DNA from: a virus
Length of the DNA stretch: 60,325 nucleotides
Virus record (IMG/VR): IMGVR_UViG_3300030107_001017
Span: 1 to 60,325 of that record
Strand: one strand, 5' to 3'
This document shows positions 1 to 8,531 of the stretch, piece after piece; position 1 is the first letter of the stretch, and each line of letters opens with the position of its first letter. Below the pieces are notes generated by a model that saw nothing but the letters and a program-made list of their open reading frames with translations, searched no databases and was not told the DNA's origin. The translations under genes and the position numbers were made by a program.

Positions 1-1960
1 GCCGATTGCGACATTAGGTGTTCCAGTAGTACAAGCGTCCCCAGCACCGTAACCCATAAATACATTGTTGTTTCCTGTTGTTACATTATAACCCGCAGCA
101 TGACCAACAAACGTGTTTTGAACTGCCGTTGTTACAGCCTCACCAGCTAAATAACCAAAAGCATTGTTGCCTGTTCCCGTACAAGCAGTTAAAGCCTTAA
201 ACCCCATAGCAACTAGCTGAGATGTAGTGGTAGCTTGAGAAATAGTATCTTTTCCAACAGCAGTATTACTACCTCCAGTAGTTAAAGAGCCGCCAGAGTC
301 ATTACCTATTAAGACATTATTTGACGATGTAGTTACAGCATCCCCAGCACCTTGCCCCACTGCGGTGTTACTGTTTCCAGTACTAGATACTTTGAGTGCA
401 TTGTGTCCAACAGCAGTGTTGTAACCAGCACCTGTATTAGCTTGAAGCGAGTGGGAGCCTACAGACGTGTTTCCCTCGCCCGTCTGATTAGCAGAAAGAG
501 CATCATAGCCAATCGCGGTGTTGTTTGATGCAGTAGTTAAAGCATCTAAAGCCGTTGCTCCAACTGCGGTGTTTTCTGTTCCCGTGGTGTTTGATAAAAG
601 CGCATCTTTTCCAACAGCCGTGTTATTTGCTGCTGTGTTATTTGTAAGAGCATCGTTTCCAACCGCTGTATTTGCGCTATTTGTACTATTAGACTGCAAG
701 GCTCCCTTACCAACAGCCGTGTTCGTGTTGCCTGTGGTTATAGAAGTTCCAGCTTGCTTGCCCACTGCTGTGTTGTTATTTCCCGTGGTGTTGGCTAGAA
801 GCGCACTTTTCCCTACTGCCGTTAAATTTGAGCCTGTGGTGTTAGACTCTAAAGCACTTGCCCCGACAGCCGTATTGTCAGACGCTGTGGTGTTTGCCTC
901 TAAAGCACCCTTCCCGACTGCGGTGTTAGAATCACCATTGCTCGCTCCTAAAGCACTTTTACCAATAGCCGTGTTTGATGCGCCTGTGGTGTTAGCATCT
1001 AATGCACTATGCCCAACTGAAGTATTGTTAGTGCCTGAAGTGTTAGCACCTAAAGCACCATGTCCAATAGCTACGTTAGCATCTGCGGTAGTAGCTGCAT
1101 CTAAAGCAGCAGTGCCGATGGCTATATTTTCGCTCCCCGTTGTAAGCGCACCTAACGAGTTAATTCCGACACCAACATTGTTCGATCCTGTTGTTATAAC
1201 GTCTCCAGAAACTCCACCGATCAAAGTATTTGACGTACCCGTAGTGATTGATGCGCCCGCTTGATAACCAATAGCTACGTTATAACCATCCGTACCAGCA
1301 TTTAATACTTTAAGTGCCTCAAAACCTACTGCAACATTGTTACCATTCCCATCTTCAGTAAGAAGCGCACTAGAGCCGACAGCTACGTTACTTCCCCCAG
1401 TTGTCAATGCGCCACCCGCATTGTCTCCAATCAAAGTGTTGTCAGACCCAGTGGTCAGGGCATCGCCAGCAGCTTCACCGATAGCTACGTTATCTGTACC
1501 TGTGGTAAGCCCTGTGCCAAACGCACCGCTACCAAGCCCTACGTTGCCTGTACCGCCTAGTACGTCGAGTACATCAGTAACCGCTGCTCCTGAACCAGCA
1601 CCGTCTGTAGCAACCATGCGGATACCGCCGTTTGGTATGACCACATTTGCGCCTGTACCTTGGCTTAGTGTAACTGTGTCACCAGCGGAGTTTTGAACCA
1701 CCCATACGTTAGAAAGAGTATTTGGAGCTAACGTGACTGTGCAAGCCTGTGAGAGAGAGGGCCAAAGAGCGAAATGCATCACTAGCACCGTCAGCCATCG
1801 TAATGGTTGCTGTACTAGCGTCCGAAAGAGCCTCGCTTCCTGTCCCAAATTTTTCAGCAATTAGCTCCAAATTAGTGTTCGTTGTTGTGCCCCACGTACC
1901 GCTACCATCTCCTGTAGCCATCTCGTTGAGCCGTAAATCATTTACATATGTGCTGGCCAT
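1..1960 (-). CDS. Tail fibre with YadA-head-like repeats, frameshifted and cut by the window edge
   Basis: The gene starts with ATG at 1960 and encodes a short N-terminal domain rich in Gly/Thr/Asn. That frame stops after 83 codons, but one base further on, at about 1744, the frame continues without a stop to base 1. The continuation reads TGACTVTLAPNT and VWVVQNSAGD, then about 35 copies of a roughly 16-residue unit of the form NTAVGxxALxxNTTG. Such units resemble the left-handed beta-roll repeats of YadA-type adhesins and occur in phage fibres. The protein is inferred to be the receptor-binding fibre. A single extra T in GGCTTGC explains the break (sequencing error, real mutation or recoding). 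The open frame ends exactly on a codon boundary at base 1. Confidence 0.85.
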
Positions 1961-2010
1961 ATCTATAATCCTTTGCTATCTATCGATTATAATACTTTTT
2001 TCATTTATAG

Positions 2011-2772
2011 TTAAGCGACATCTTCCCAGGCTGGGTCTTGATTATCGCTCACAGCTGTCCAACTTGGGTCTTGACTGTCGTTAACTGCCGACCAATTTGG
2101 GTCTTGACTGTCGTCAATTAACCCCCATACGTTGATCATTGGTTCCCCTGCTGTTGCTGATACCCCTGTCAAAGAAACATTAGCGGCAGCGTCAAACGTA
2201 ACTGTACCAACGCTTCCTGTTGCTGATTGTCCTGTTGGAAAGACATTCATACCGAATATAAAGGTGAGGGTGCCTACCGCACCAGTAGCAGCTGATAGTG
2301 TAACTGGAACATTAGCCTCACCATCAACATCCACACCAACTGTGCCGACTGTACCGACCATAGTTGGCAAAACGGCTATCGCTTGACCATTTACCCCAGC
2401 TGTTGGAGCACCTGCTGTGCCTGCTTGACCTGTTGGGGTTACGTTAGCTGCAGCGTCAAACGTGGGGGTTCCGACCGCACCTGTACCTGCTTGACCTGTT
2501 GGGGTTACGTTAGCTGCAGCTGAAGTTGATGTTGTTCCTAGAGCTGAGGTTCCAGACTGTCCTGTTGGGGTTACGTTAGCTGCAGCGTCAAACGTGGGGG
2601 TTCCGACCGCACCTGTAGCAGATACTCCTGTTACAGATACATTGTTTTCAAGTATGAAAGTAAGAGAACCGACCGCACCTGTGGCTGATTGCCCAGTGAG
2701 TGTTACAGGGTTAGGCTCACCCCAAGTGTCAGAGCCCCATGTTCCTCGGCCCCAACCAGTTATACTAGCCAT
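2011..2772 (-). CDS. Repetitive virion/tail protein with GWG-TWG motif
   Basis: The 253-aa protein begins MASITGWGRGTWGSDTWGE and then carries about seven copies of a unit of about 22-27 residues of the form VTPTGQSATGAVGTPTFDAAAN. It ends with three repeats of DSQDPxWxAV, rich in Asp and Trp. The DNA repeats are nearly identical, including a perfect 57-base copy. No enzymatic motif is visible. The position between tail fibre and other structural genes, and the Gly/Thr/Ala composition, suggest an exposed beta-structured tail or fibre-associated protein. The same GWGTGTWG-type motif occurs in the gp10-like tail protein at 55-57 kb. Function is inferred from context only. Confidence 0.8.
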   Translation of the reverse strand: MASITGWGRGTWGSDTWGEPNPVTLTGQSATGAVGSLTFILENNVSVTGVSATGAVGTPTFDAAANVTPTGQSGTSALGTTSTSAAANVTPTGQAGTGAVGTPTFDAAANVTPTGQAGTAGAPTAGVNGQAIAVLPTMVGTVGTVGVDVDGEANVPVTLSAATGAVGTLTFIFGMNVFPTGQSATGSVGTVTFDAAANVSLTGVSATAGEPMINVWGLIDDSQDPNWSAVNDSQDPSWTAVSDNQDPAWEDVA

Positions 2773-2781
2773 AGGCTAACC

Positions 2782-3210
2782 TCAGGCTATTCGTATAATA
2801 GCTGTACTAGCTGCAGCGGCAGGAAAAACTATTGTAAAGTCTCCAGCTGTAGAGGTTTTATCTCCACCAAAATCAATTGTCGCTACCGACTTATTTGAAT
2901 CAGTGCTGTTGTATATCAAACATCCTCTGGCCGTAACTGTAGCTGTACCAAACGTAAGATCAGCAAAATCTGTGAACCCAGTTGTTCCTGAACTAGTTGG
3001 GTCTACTCTAGTCAAAGTTCCACCGCCAGCTGTGTAGTTAGTTCCGGTAACTTGGTTAGTGGTAGCGTATGCTGTTGTGGCCGCTCCCATAGTAGCAGAA
3101 CTAGTGTACAATGCTAATTTAAAAGTGTCTCCACCTGAGTTTTTAAAGTTATGCACTGCTTCTAATAGCTCTTTCTTAAAGCTGGTTGTTAATGTTGATG
3201 TAATGGCCAT
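2782..3210 (-). CDS. Conserved small virion protein (LALYTSSATMG family)
   Basis: The 142-aa protein starts with a short amphipathic helix (SFKKELLEAVHNF) followed by FKLALYTSSATMG and a Thr/Gly/Ala-rich beta segment. I recognise this pattern from environmental marine phage genomes, where it lies among structural genes, but know no assigned function. It follows the 97-aa gene with no gap (stop and ATG adjacent), so it is in the late virion operon. No transmembrane or catalytic motif is seen. It is probably a minor tail or head decoration component. Confidence 0.8.
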   Translation of the reverse strand: MAITSTLTTSFKKELLEAVHNFKNSGGDTFKLALYTSSATMGAATTAYATTNQVTGTNYTAGGGTLTRVDPTSSGTTGFTDFADLTFGTATVTARGCLIYNSTDSNKSVATIDFGGDKTSTAGDFTIVFPAAAASTAIIRIA

Positions 3211-3504
3211 CTATTTTAACTCCGTTAATATTTTAGCTAAATCCTCATGGCCCTGACGAGTCAGGATATTCCGCATAGTGCATCGCTCACTATTGATGCT
3301 CTCTTTAATATAATAAAGTATTGTCGAATAAATAGCTACTCGGAAGGCTTGGGCCTGTTGTCTCACATGGCCCTCAGCATTTTCTGAAATACCACAAATT
3401 CTATCTGTTGCTCTTTCTGCCCAGTACTCTGGTGGGTGTCCTCGGTTTTGTTGTGTATCCACGATAACGCTTCCGATACTACTCACTGTGTCTATTTCTA
3501 TCAT
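3211..3504 (-). CDS. Conserved hypothetical small helical protein
   Basis: The 97-aa protein has the pattern NRGHPPEYWAERATDRI followed by a helical stretch (RQQAQAFRVAIYSTILYYIKESI) and a C-terminal segment GHEDLAKIL. I recall this pattern from many marine phages but know no function. It lies one base downstream of the 245-aa gene and abuts the next structural gene, so it is translated with the virion module. It is predicted to be soluble and mostly alpha-helical. Confidence 0.8.
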   Translation of the reverse strand: MIEIDTVSSIGSVIVDTQQNRGHPPEYWAERATDRICGISENAEGHVRQQAQAFRVAIYSTILYYIKESINSERCTMRNILTRQGHEDLAKILTELK

Positions 3505-3505
3505 A

Positions 3506-4243
3506 TTAATACCTTTTCGCTTCAGGAGGAGTACTTAAAATCGGTACTAATTCGGCTGTTTTTCGATTCTCCTCTTCTATTGCTTCGGTGTATTCTATAA
3601 ACCCTGTTTTATAAAACTCATTTGTTTCAGGATTGAGTAAAATCATTGGTGGGTTATTCAACCTATGATACCCGTAGATTTTATCTTGTATAGGAACATC
3701 CGTGTCAAGCAAGCCAGACCTAGGAGCAACACTCACAACTATTCCCGAAGTTATACACTTAGACAACCAAAACTCAACACAAGCGCGACCTGCTTCTGCA
3801 AAATGCAGATTACCTTTGTATGTAAAATCTACGCCGAACATATTGATTCTACCAACTTTGTTATACATAGCAAAAGCAATAGCAAAACAAACAGTGTTGT
3901 TTAAGTAAGAACTTCCAGTGGCTTCGACAACCTCTAAAAGAGGGAACTCAACTAAGTTTTCACATCGTTCGTCTAGTTCACATGTATAGATTGGACCAGG
4001 ATGAGTTTTTAATACTTTTCTCATCAATTTAGTCTGGCTACCTGCATCATCTGTGTCAAGAAAGCGACTGGCTGGGTCCAACATAAAGGTTCGATCTACT
4101 TGTCTAGCAATCCCTGCCATAGCATTGATTGCCCAGACTTCATCAAATTCGTTTCCGTGTGATATCGCTAGGTGGTAATCGAGTTGACTCTCGCCCATAG
4201 CGACGATGGCGATATTCGCCCCGTCAAGTTTTTCTATTCTCAT
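3506..4243 (-). CDS. Conserved hypothetical protein, Rossmann-like N-terminus
   Basis: The 245-aa protein begins with a hydrophobic strand, MRIEKLDGANIAIVAMGESQ, then FDEVWAINA, DRTFMLDPASRF and INMFGVDFTYKGNLHFAEAG. The order of strands and the MG(E)S loop suggest a Rossmann-type fold of the kind seen in DUF115/MAF-like or glycosyltransferase-like proteins. This is a fold guess, not a recognised family. ATG at 4243 overlaps the end of the adaptor-like gene by four bases. Its place inside the tail module makes a virion-associated modifying role possible but unproven. Confidence 0.75.
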   Translation of the reverse strand: MRIEKLDGANIAIVAMGESQLDYHLAISHGNEFDEVWAINAMAGIARQVDRTFMLDPASRFLDTDDAGSQTKLMRKVLKTHPGPIYTCELDERCENLVEFPLLEVVEATGSSYLNNTVCFAIAFAMYNKVGRINMFGVDFTYKGNLHFAEAGRACVEFWLSKCITSGIVVSVAPRSGLLDTDVPIQDKIYGYHRLNNPPMILLNPETNEFYKTGFIEYTEAIEEENRKTAELVPILSTPPEAKRY

Positions 4244-4890
4244 GCCTGTGGTGTTCTCCTTACTTGGTCATATCTATATTGATCTCGGGTAGATTTACCT
4301 TCCCCGAGATTTTTCATCAAAGCTAACGCTTCTTGAAATCTTGTCTCATAGATTGGTGATGTCTCGTAATTTTTTAGATACATCATGGCTTCTACTAAAG
4401 CACCATACAGTAAAGCATTAGGAGCGTTAGTTGACAACCAAGTTGTACCGGAATCACCTGCCGAAGTAAGGGATGATGGCCTATAAAAATAGTGTAACTC
4501 AAAAGTGTAGTTTGAATTTGGCGTAGGAGCCAATATAAAAGTATTTTCGTCGAACTCTGCGTAATACTTTGGTGTCCCTGTTGTAGAGGATGCGGGTGTG
4601 TAATCCCGAATAAAACTTGGGTGCTTTAGTAATAGGTAATTATAGTTAGAACTACTATCTATAACGGCTAAACTAAAGGGGGATAGGAAGTCAGTAGGTG
4701 CTCCTAAATATGCAGAACTAGCTGTCGCTGTGCCTGTTACGTTTTTTATAAAGTCGTCTAGCTGAACGGCTTTTAAAATACGTTCTTCCGATGTTTTTAT
4801 AAAGTCGTCTAAGTGTGTAACAAAAGTCGACTCCGTGGACTCAGAATAATCTTGTATTGCGGTTTTTAATGAAGAATATGTCCAACTCAT
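4240..4890 (-). CDS. Head-tail adaptor-like protein
   Basis: The 216-aa protein begins MSWTYSSLKTAIQDYSESTE, continues FIKTSEERILKAVQLDDF and has a beta-rich centre with TGTPKYYAEFDENTFILAPTP, YTFELHYFYRP and then WLSTNAPNALLYGALVEA. This order is typical of a widespread adaptor family of podo- and siphophages (the SU10-adaptor type, by memory). It would sit between portal/adaptor ring and tail. It lies between a zinc-ribbon protein and a Rossmann-like protein within the virion operon. The family assignment is moderately sure. Confidence 0.75.
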   Translation of the reverse strand: MSWTYSSLKTAIQDYSESTESTFVTHLDDFIKTSEERILKAVQLDDFIKNVTGTATASSAYLGAPTDFLSPFSLAVIDSSSNYNYLLLKHPSFIRDYTPASSTTGTPKYYAEFDENTFILAPTPNSNYTFELHYFYRPSSLTSAGDSGTTWLSTNAPNALLYGALVEAMMYLKNYETSPIYETRFQEALALMKNLGEGKSTRDQYRYDQVRRTPQA

Positions 4891-4894
4891 CTCA

Positions 4895-5257
4895 TCAACC
4901 CGTGGTTACTGTGACAGTGCCGACGCTACCTGTCACTTCTTCCATGTAAAAACTTGATCCTATAACATCATTATGGGCTACATCCATAGAAAGTCCTGTG
5001 ACTCCATCAGCGTTCTTAGTGTTTCCAGACCGCACAATTCCATATCCCGCAGTGGGAGCAGATTCTGTGGGTCTAGGTTGTTTTAACGCCTCGGGGTCTG
5101 CAGGTACATTCGAAGGTTGTAACTGTGGCTGTTTAGGCTCGTAACAGTCAGGGCAAACTTTTAACCCGTTCCACTCCATTTTCATTTCTAAATACTTATA
5201 GACAAATCCACATCTATCGCATTGAGCTTGTGAGTATTTTCCGACCGCATAAGCCAC
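4895..5257 (-). CDS. Zinc-ribbon virion-associated protein
   Basis: The 120-aa protein has an N-terminal zinc ribbon: CDRC at about residues 14-17 and CPDC at about 35-38, separated by GFVYKYLEMKMEWNGLKV. A YEPKQPQLQP linker follows, then a low-complexity C-terminal half ending in VTGSVGTVTVTTG. The pattern is common next to adaptor genes in marine phages. The gene overlaps the stop of the gp4-like gene by one base. A structural role in the connector/tail is inferred; the zinc site is seen directly. Confidence 0.8.
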   Translation of the reverse strand: MAYAVGKYSQAQCDRCGFVYKYLEMKMEWNGLKVCPDCYEPKQPQLQPSNVPADPEALKQPRPTESAPTAGYGIVRSGNTKNADGVTGLSMDVAHNDVIGSSFYMEEVTGSVGTVTVTTG

Positions 5258-5931
5258 TAGATATAGCTCCTAGTCGGGACAAAATGTAGAGAAGTTCTAT
5301 TACGATCTTCATCAGCTGCAAGTTTAAAGTCTTGTTCGTATTGAGTTTTTAATATCGCTGCTTTTTCTGGGTTGCGTTTTAATGCGATATAGTAGGCCAA
5401 CCCACTGGCCATGCAAGGCATAAACCTTGAAGGAATTTCTGGATCCTGTGCAGAAGCAGATGCATCATCTATTCTTTGAATGGTGTTAGCAACCAATCTG
5501 TATGTGTATGTGCTGTCTGGGGTAGGCCACAACTTAACAACAGGCGTGGTTTGTCTATCTAAAAACAACTGGTTTGGTCTTCCTGTAGAAGATTTATCTG
5601 GTATGTTTAGATATTCTGTTCTACCTATTCTTGTGAGTTGAAGGTCTGTTGTAGTGGATCCGTCTATTTGTCGTATAACTGCGGATACTATGTCTATATC
5701 GTAAGAGTTCAGTGTGTAACTATTAGTGCCTGCGGTGAGGTTTGTGGTTACCTGCTCTATTGTCCAGAGGTTAACCCCTCTGTTAGACCAGTCTGCGAAC
5801 ATAATATTCAAAGACCTTCTAGCAGTCTCCGCGTCATATCCCGTTCTAAGTTCTAAACCAGCTAACTCATAGGCTTCCTCTATCGTATCAGCTATTGTTA
5901 GCTGAAATGTTTTAGTGCCAGAGGTAGCCAT
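5257..5931 (-). CDS. P22 gp4-like head-to-tail adaptor
   Basis: The 224-aa protein starts with the pattern TIADTIEEAYELAGLELRTG and ARRSLNIMFADWSNRGVNLW, an N-terminal helical segment typical of P22 gp4-like adaptor/tail accessory proteins. A central beta region (DLQLTRIGRTEYLNIPDKSS, YTYRLVANTIQRI) and a C-terminal helix follow. Members form a dodecameric ring below the portal. The neighbouring adaptor, gp10-like tail hub and P22-like portal of this genome support a short-tailed virion. The family assignment is by motif memory. Confidence 0.75.
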   Translation of the reverse strand: MATSGTKTFQLTIADTIEEAYELAGLELRTGYDAETARRSLNIMFADWSNRGVNLWTIEQVTTNLTAGTNSYTLNSYDIDIVSAVIRQIDGSTTTDLQLTRIGRTEYLNIPDKSSTGRPNQLFLDRQTTPVVKLWPTPDSTYTYRLVANTIQRIDDASASAQDPEIPSRFMPCMASGLAYYIALKRNPEKAAILKTQYEQDFKLAADEDRNRTSLHFVPTRSYI

Positions 5932-5934
5932 GAA

Positions 5935-6342
5935 TTAGTATTCTTTAATTACTGTCAAAACAATAACGTAAGAATCTCCGCTGGCGTGTCCCGTAGTTGT
6001 TAGCTTAATGTCACCCGTTTTCCCACTAGCGGCAGCGGTGTTTTGCAAGCCGCCCATGTAAGAAAAATCAACATCATCACTGAAGTCAGAGTTTAAATCC
6101 CAACATATTGTGTTTGTAGTAGCGTTCCACAAAAGTTTAATACTCATACCGAATGTTGAGTAATTTATTCTTTCTACTTTGCAACCTGTGCACGCAGCTC
6201 CATCTGAGCTGCGTGCGGCGAGAGCACTTACATCTACCTTAGTGACAGCCGACTCACCTGTGCCATCAGATGTGTTGGTTAGCTGTATGACAGCTTTTCT
6301 ATCATCATCAACTATAGTTGTTGAAGTTACTGCATCAGCCAT
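5935..6342 (-). CDS. Small virion protein, unknown
   Basis: The 135-aa protein is beta-rich (ADAVTSTTIVDDDRKAVIQL, MSIKLLWNATTNTICWDL) and ends in YVIVLTVIKEY. It has two cysteines in AACTGCKVERI. No catalytic motif is evident. It lies between the capsid-proximal beta protein and the gp4-like adaptor, so a decoration or head-completion role is likely. I do not recognise a named family. Confidence 0.75.
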   Translation of the reverse strand: MADAVTSTTIVDDDRKAVIQLTNTSDGTGESAVTKVDVSALAARSSDGAACTGCKVERINYSTFGMSIKLLWNATTNTICWDLNSDFSDDVDFSYMGGLQNTAAASGKTGDIKLTTTGHASGDSYVIVLTVIKEY

Positions 6343-6355
6343 GGTTTACTCCTAA

Positions 6356-6862
6356 TTACGCGTCAGCAAATGGTGTTACTAAGGTTCCAGAACCTAATGT
6401 TATGCCTTCTATCGCATACTTAGCGGAAGCTATAGCTGTTACCCTGATTATGCTACCAGCTAGGCCACCCTTAGTTGAACCGTTTAAAGTGACAACATCA
6501 TTAGACGCACCTGATATAAATGTCTTACCTGTGGCATTGTTAACACCAGTGTAAATACCACCTACAAATTTATCCGTGCCGTCTGTTAAAATGTCCATGT
6601 CTGTGGCAGCTGTTTCCACTACAAACAAGAAACTTGCACCTAAATTATTGAGCTGATTCGGATCGTCATCTCGTCCAGGAGCAGTGGCTACAATACTAGG
6701 TAAAGTGAATTTACCGTCTGCATCATTACATGTTAATACTTTACCAGCGTGTGAAGCCACAGTTAAAGAAGTGTCCGCTGTTAGACTAACCACTACAGCG
6801 TTACCAGCAGAAATAAAACCTGCTAGTGATTTAACTGGACCTGAGAAAGTTGATTTTGCCAT
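6356..6862 (-). CDS. Putative head decoration protein
   Basis: The 168-aa protein begins MAKSTFSGPVKSLAGFISAG and is rich in Val/Thr/Ala/Gly with alternating beta segments (VSLTADTSLTVASHAGKVLT, GGLAGSIIRVTAIASAKYAI). It lacks charged helices. The small beta-rich protein lies directly after the capsid gene, as decoration proteins often do. It is separated from the capsid by an intrinsic terminator and has AGGAGG at a good distance from its ATG, so it may be expressed at a different level from the capsid. Function is inferred. Confidence 0.75.
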   Translation of the reverse strand: MAKSTFSGPVKSLAGFISAGNAVVVSLTADTSLTVASHAGKVLTCNDADGKFTLPSIVATAPGRDDDPNQLNNLGASFLFVVETAATDMDILTDGTDKFVGGIYTGVNNATGKTFISGASNDVVTLNGSTKGGLAGSIIRVTAIASAKYAIEGITLGSGTLVTPFADA

Positions 6863-6960
6863 TTTTCCTCCTTGGGAAACTCTATAGTCTTGGCGTTGTC
6901 TGCTAGGTCAGTCTATAGAGCAGTAGTTGATACCTAGAAAAAATATTCTATAGTAGATAT
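6863..6960 (-). promoter_or_regulatory. Spacer with three CTATAG boxes, possible promoter region
   Basis: The 98-base spacer between the capsid terminator and the decoration gene contains CTATAG at 6882-6887, 6913-6918 and 6948-6953 (spacing 31 and 35). The stretch is AT-rich and includes AATATTCTATAG. A new promoter here would explain expression behind the terminator. No clear -35/-10 pair is seen, so this is a suggestion only. Confidence 0.3.
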
Positions 6961-6995
6961 TTTAAAAAAGAAAGGGATCCGAAGATCCCTTTCTA
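6961..6995 (-). terminator. Rho-independent terminator with UUCG loop behind the capsid gene
   Basis: On the minus strand an 11-bp perfect stem (AGAAAGGGATC / GATCCCTTTCT, 6969-6994) closes a TTCG tetraloop and is followed by six T residues. A C(UUCG)G loop is unusually stable. It lies 23 bases after the capsid stop codon and should end or attenuate capsid transcripts. Confidence 0.9.
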
Positions 6996-7017
6996 ACCAG
7001 TTTACAAGGAAACTGTA

Positions 7018-7926
7018 CTAGGCACCAGGAGATCCGTAGATTCCACGCCAATCACTGAATCCGAAAGAGTATCTTTCTCTCGCCTTGTATCGAACGTTAC
7101 CAGTTTCGAAGTCTCCTTCCATACCAGTGGTCATAGCAGCTCTTTCGAAGTGCTTCAACCCGTTCGGTGCATCGGTTTTGATAAAGAATGCATCTGTATC
7201 AGTCAGATAATGGTTAACGGTATAGCCTTCTGGCAACATCCCCATGTTTCTCATGGCGTTGATGTCGTTGTCTGAAGTCGCCACTCTACCAGGAGAATTC
7301 AATATCCTGTCTGCTACAAATTGTAGCTGAGGGGGAATAATCAGTTTTCTAGCTTGTACGTTGACCTTTATACCTCTTTCATCTTTGAATGCAGAGATGT
7401 CGATCAGTGCGTTTTCTAACGAAGTTTCGTTCAAATCCGCAGCGGTGCTAGGCTCATTAGAAAGATCACCAGCCGTTAGGGTTGGGTGATCAGTTGTCAT
7501 GAGTGGTTTACCGTCGCCTCCTGGGAAGGAGGTTGAAAAACCATTGTTAAGCACGTTAGCAGCTTTTACTTGCTTCGTGTTAGCCATTGATCTAGCTAAA
7601 GCTCTTGTGTATCTAGAGGAAAGCGTATCGTAGAGATTGTCTTCGATAGCTTCTTCTGTCAAAGAGAAAGCCAAAGCTATAGTTTCGTGAGTGTAACGAG
7701 ACGTGAAGGTTTCTTGTGCTGTATCGTAACTTACCGCCGCACCTTCTCCTTTAACAGGAGCTTGTGCGAAGCCTGATAACATCACTTCTTCCTCGAAAGC
7801 ACGGTCTGAAGTTTCTGTGTCGAAAATTTCAGCATGCTCGTTCTCGTAACGGTTATACTCGAGACCAAAAAGTGCATTCAGTCCTGGCTCGAGTTCCTTT
7901 ACCAGTTGTGCTCTATTAATAGCCAC
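7018..7926 (-). CDS. Major capsid protein
   Basis: The 302-aa protein resembles Mu gpT-type HK97-fold capsid proteins. An N-terminal helix is followed by a segment with YNRYENEHAEIFDTETSDRA, then ALAFSLTEEAIEDNLYDTLS, a middle domain with LNNGF and PLMTTDHPTLT, and a C-terminal beta domain ending in RYKARERYSFGFSDWRGIYG. The order scaffold, 157-aa gene, 180-aa gene, capsid, and a strong terminator right after, fit a highly expressed capsid gene. The length is within the usual range. The role as major capsid is fairly sure; the subfamily is less so. Confidence 0.9.
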   Translation of the reverse strand: MAINRAQLVKELEPGLNALFGLEYNRYENEHAEIFDTETSDRAFEEEVMLSGFAQAPVKGEGAAVSYDTAQETFTSRYTHETIALAFSLTEEAIEDNLYDTLSSRYTRALARSMANTKQVKAANVLNNGFSTSFPGGDGKPLMTTDHPTLTAGDLSNEPSTAADLNETSLENALIDISAFKDERGIKVNVQARKLIIPPQLQFVADRILNSPGRVATSDNDINAMRNMGMLPEGYTVNHYLTDTDAFFIKTDAPNGLKHFERAAMTTGMEGDFETGNVRYKARERYSFGFSDWRGIYGSPGA

Positions 7927-7939
7927 TTCTAATCACCTC

Positions 7940-8482
7940 TTAGTCGTTACCGTAAGTAGAAGCTGGGAATATGAAATACCCACGAGCGTATTGCGCATTA
8001 GCGGTATTATCTGGACGGTCCACATAAGCCACTAACTTCGCTATACCACTAGCGGTAGTCGTAGTCACACCTTCTTTCGAACGGTTGTTGTTGGTATCAC
8101 CTGCAGTTGTAGAGATAGTGTGTACTTTTCCTACATCTGCTTGTGAAGGAGTCCCAGTGAACTGGGCTTCATAAACAATGTTGGGATCAGCATACACATA
8201 TGCTTTTACGTTTGCAGAACCTAGAGTTGTTGTACCAGAGACAAATCTTCTTGTGAAGATTACCTCCCCGGAAGTGTTTTGGTATTCACAGCCACCAAAT
8301 ACGCCTAGTGGAGCATCAGTTGCTCCTCCTTGAAGTACATATCCACTTGTGAGCTTTACGACGTCACCTGAAAAGATATCGCCAGTAGCACCACTTTGAA
8401 TAGGAAACTCAGAAGGGCGTATGGTGCCTCCAGACATATGGTATGCTGGTGTGAATCCATTTGGGTCGTTGACATTCGCCAT
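7940..8482 (-). CDS. Head-associated beta-rich protein
   Basis: The 180-aa protein starts MANVNDPNGFTPAYHMSGGT and contains GDIFSGDVVKLTSGYV, APLGVFGGCEY and YVYADPNIVYEAQFTG, a beta-barrel-like pattern seen just upstream of capsid genes in marine phages. It ends RGYFIFPASTYGND. A capsid decoration or head fibre function is likely. It is 13 bases upstream of the capsid start and is co-transcribed with it. Confidence 0.8.
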   Translation of the reverse strand: MANVNDPNGFTPAYHMSGGTIRPSEFPIQSGATGDIFSGDVVKLTSGYVLQGGATDAPLGVFGGCEYQNTSGEVIFTRRFVSGTTTLGSANVKAYVYADPNIVYEAQFTGTPSQADVGKVHTISTTAGDTNNNRSKEGVTTTTASGIAKLVAYVDRPDNTANAQYARGYFIFPASTYGND

Positions 8483-8515
8483 TTAATTCACCTTAAAAGC
8501 CAATTATAAAATTAA

Positions 8516-8531
8516 CGGTTCTTAAGAACCG
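8516..8531. repeat. 16-bp perfect palindrome at a gene end
   Basis: CGGTTCTTAAGAACCG is a perfect palindrome that covers the stop codon of the 157-aa gene (8522-8524) and lies 33 bases before the next ATG. An AT-rich stretch with TATAAT follows on the minus strand. It could be an operator or an RNA hairpin between the two cistrons. Confidence 0.5.

Noticed and set aside
518-1696. Long plus-strand open frames over the tail-fibre region
   Set aside because: They mirror the repeated minus-strand coding sequence; their proline/alanine/valine-rich repeats are the antisense of the NTAVG units, and the minus strand gives the known fibre pattern.
2429-2617. Regular repeats resembling a CRISPR array
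   Set aside because: Repeats lie in a continuous coding frame with protein-level periodicity and have no spacers of constant length.
7018-7926. Capsid gene as a P22-coat-type protein
   Set aside because: The segments resemble Mu gpT-type capsids more than the P22 coat, despite the P22-like portal and tail genes.
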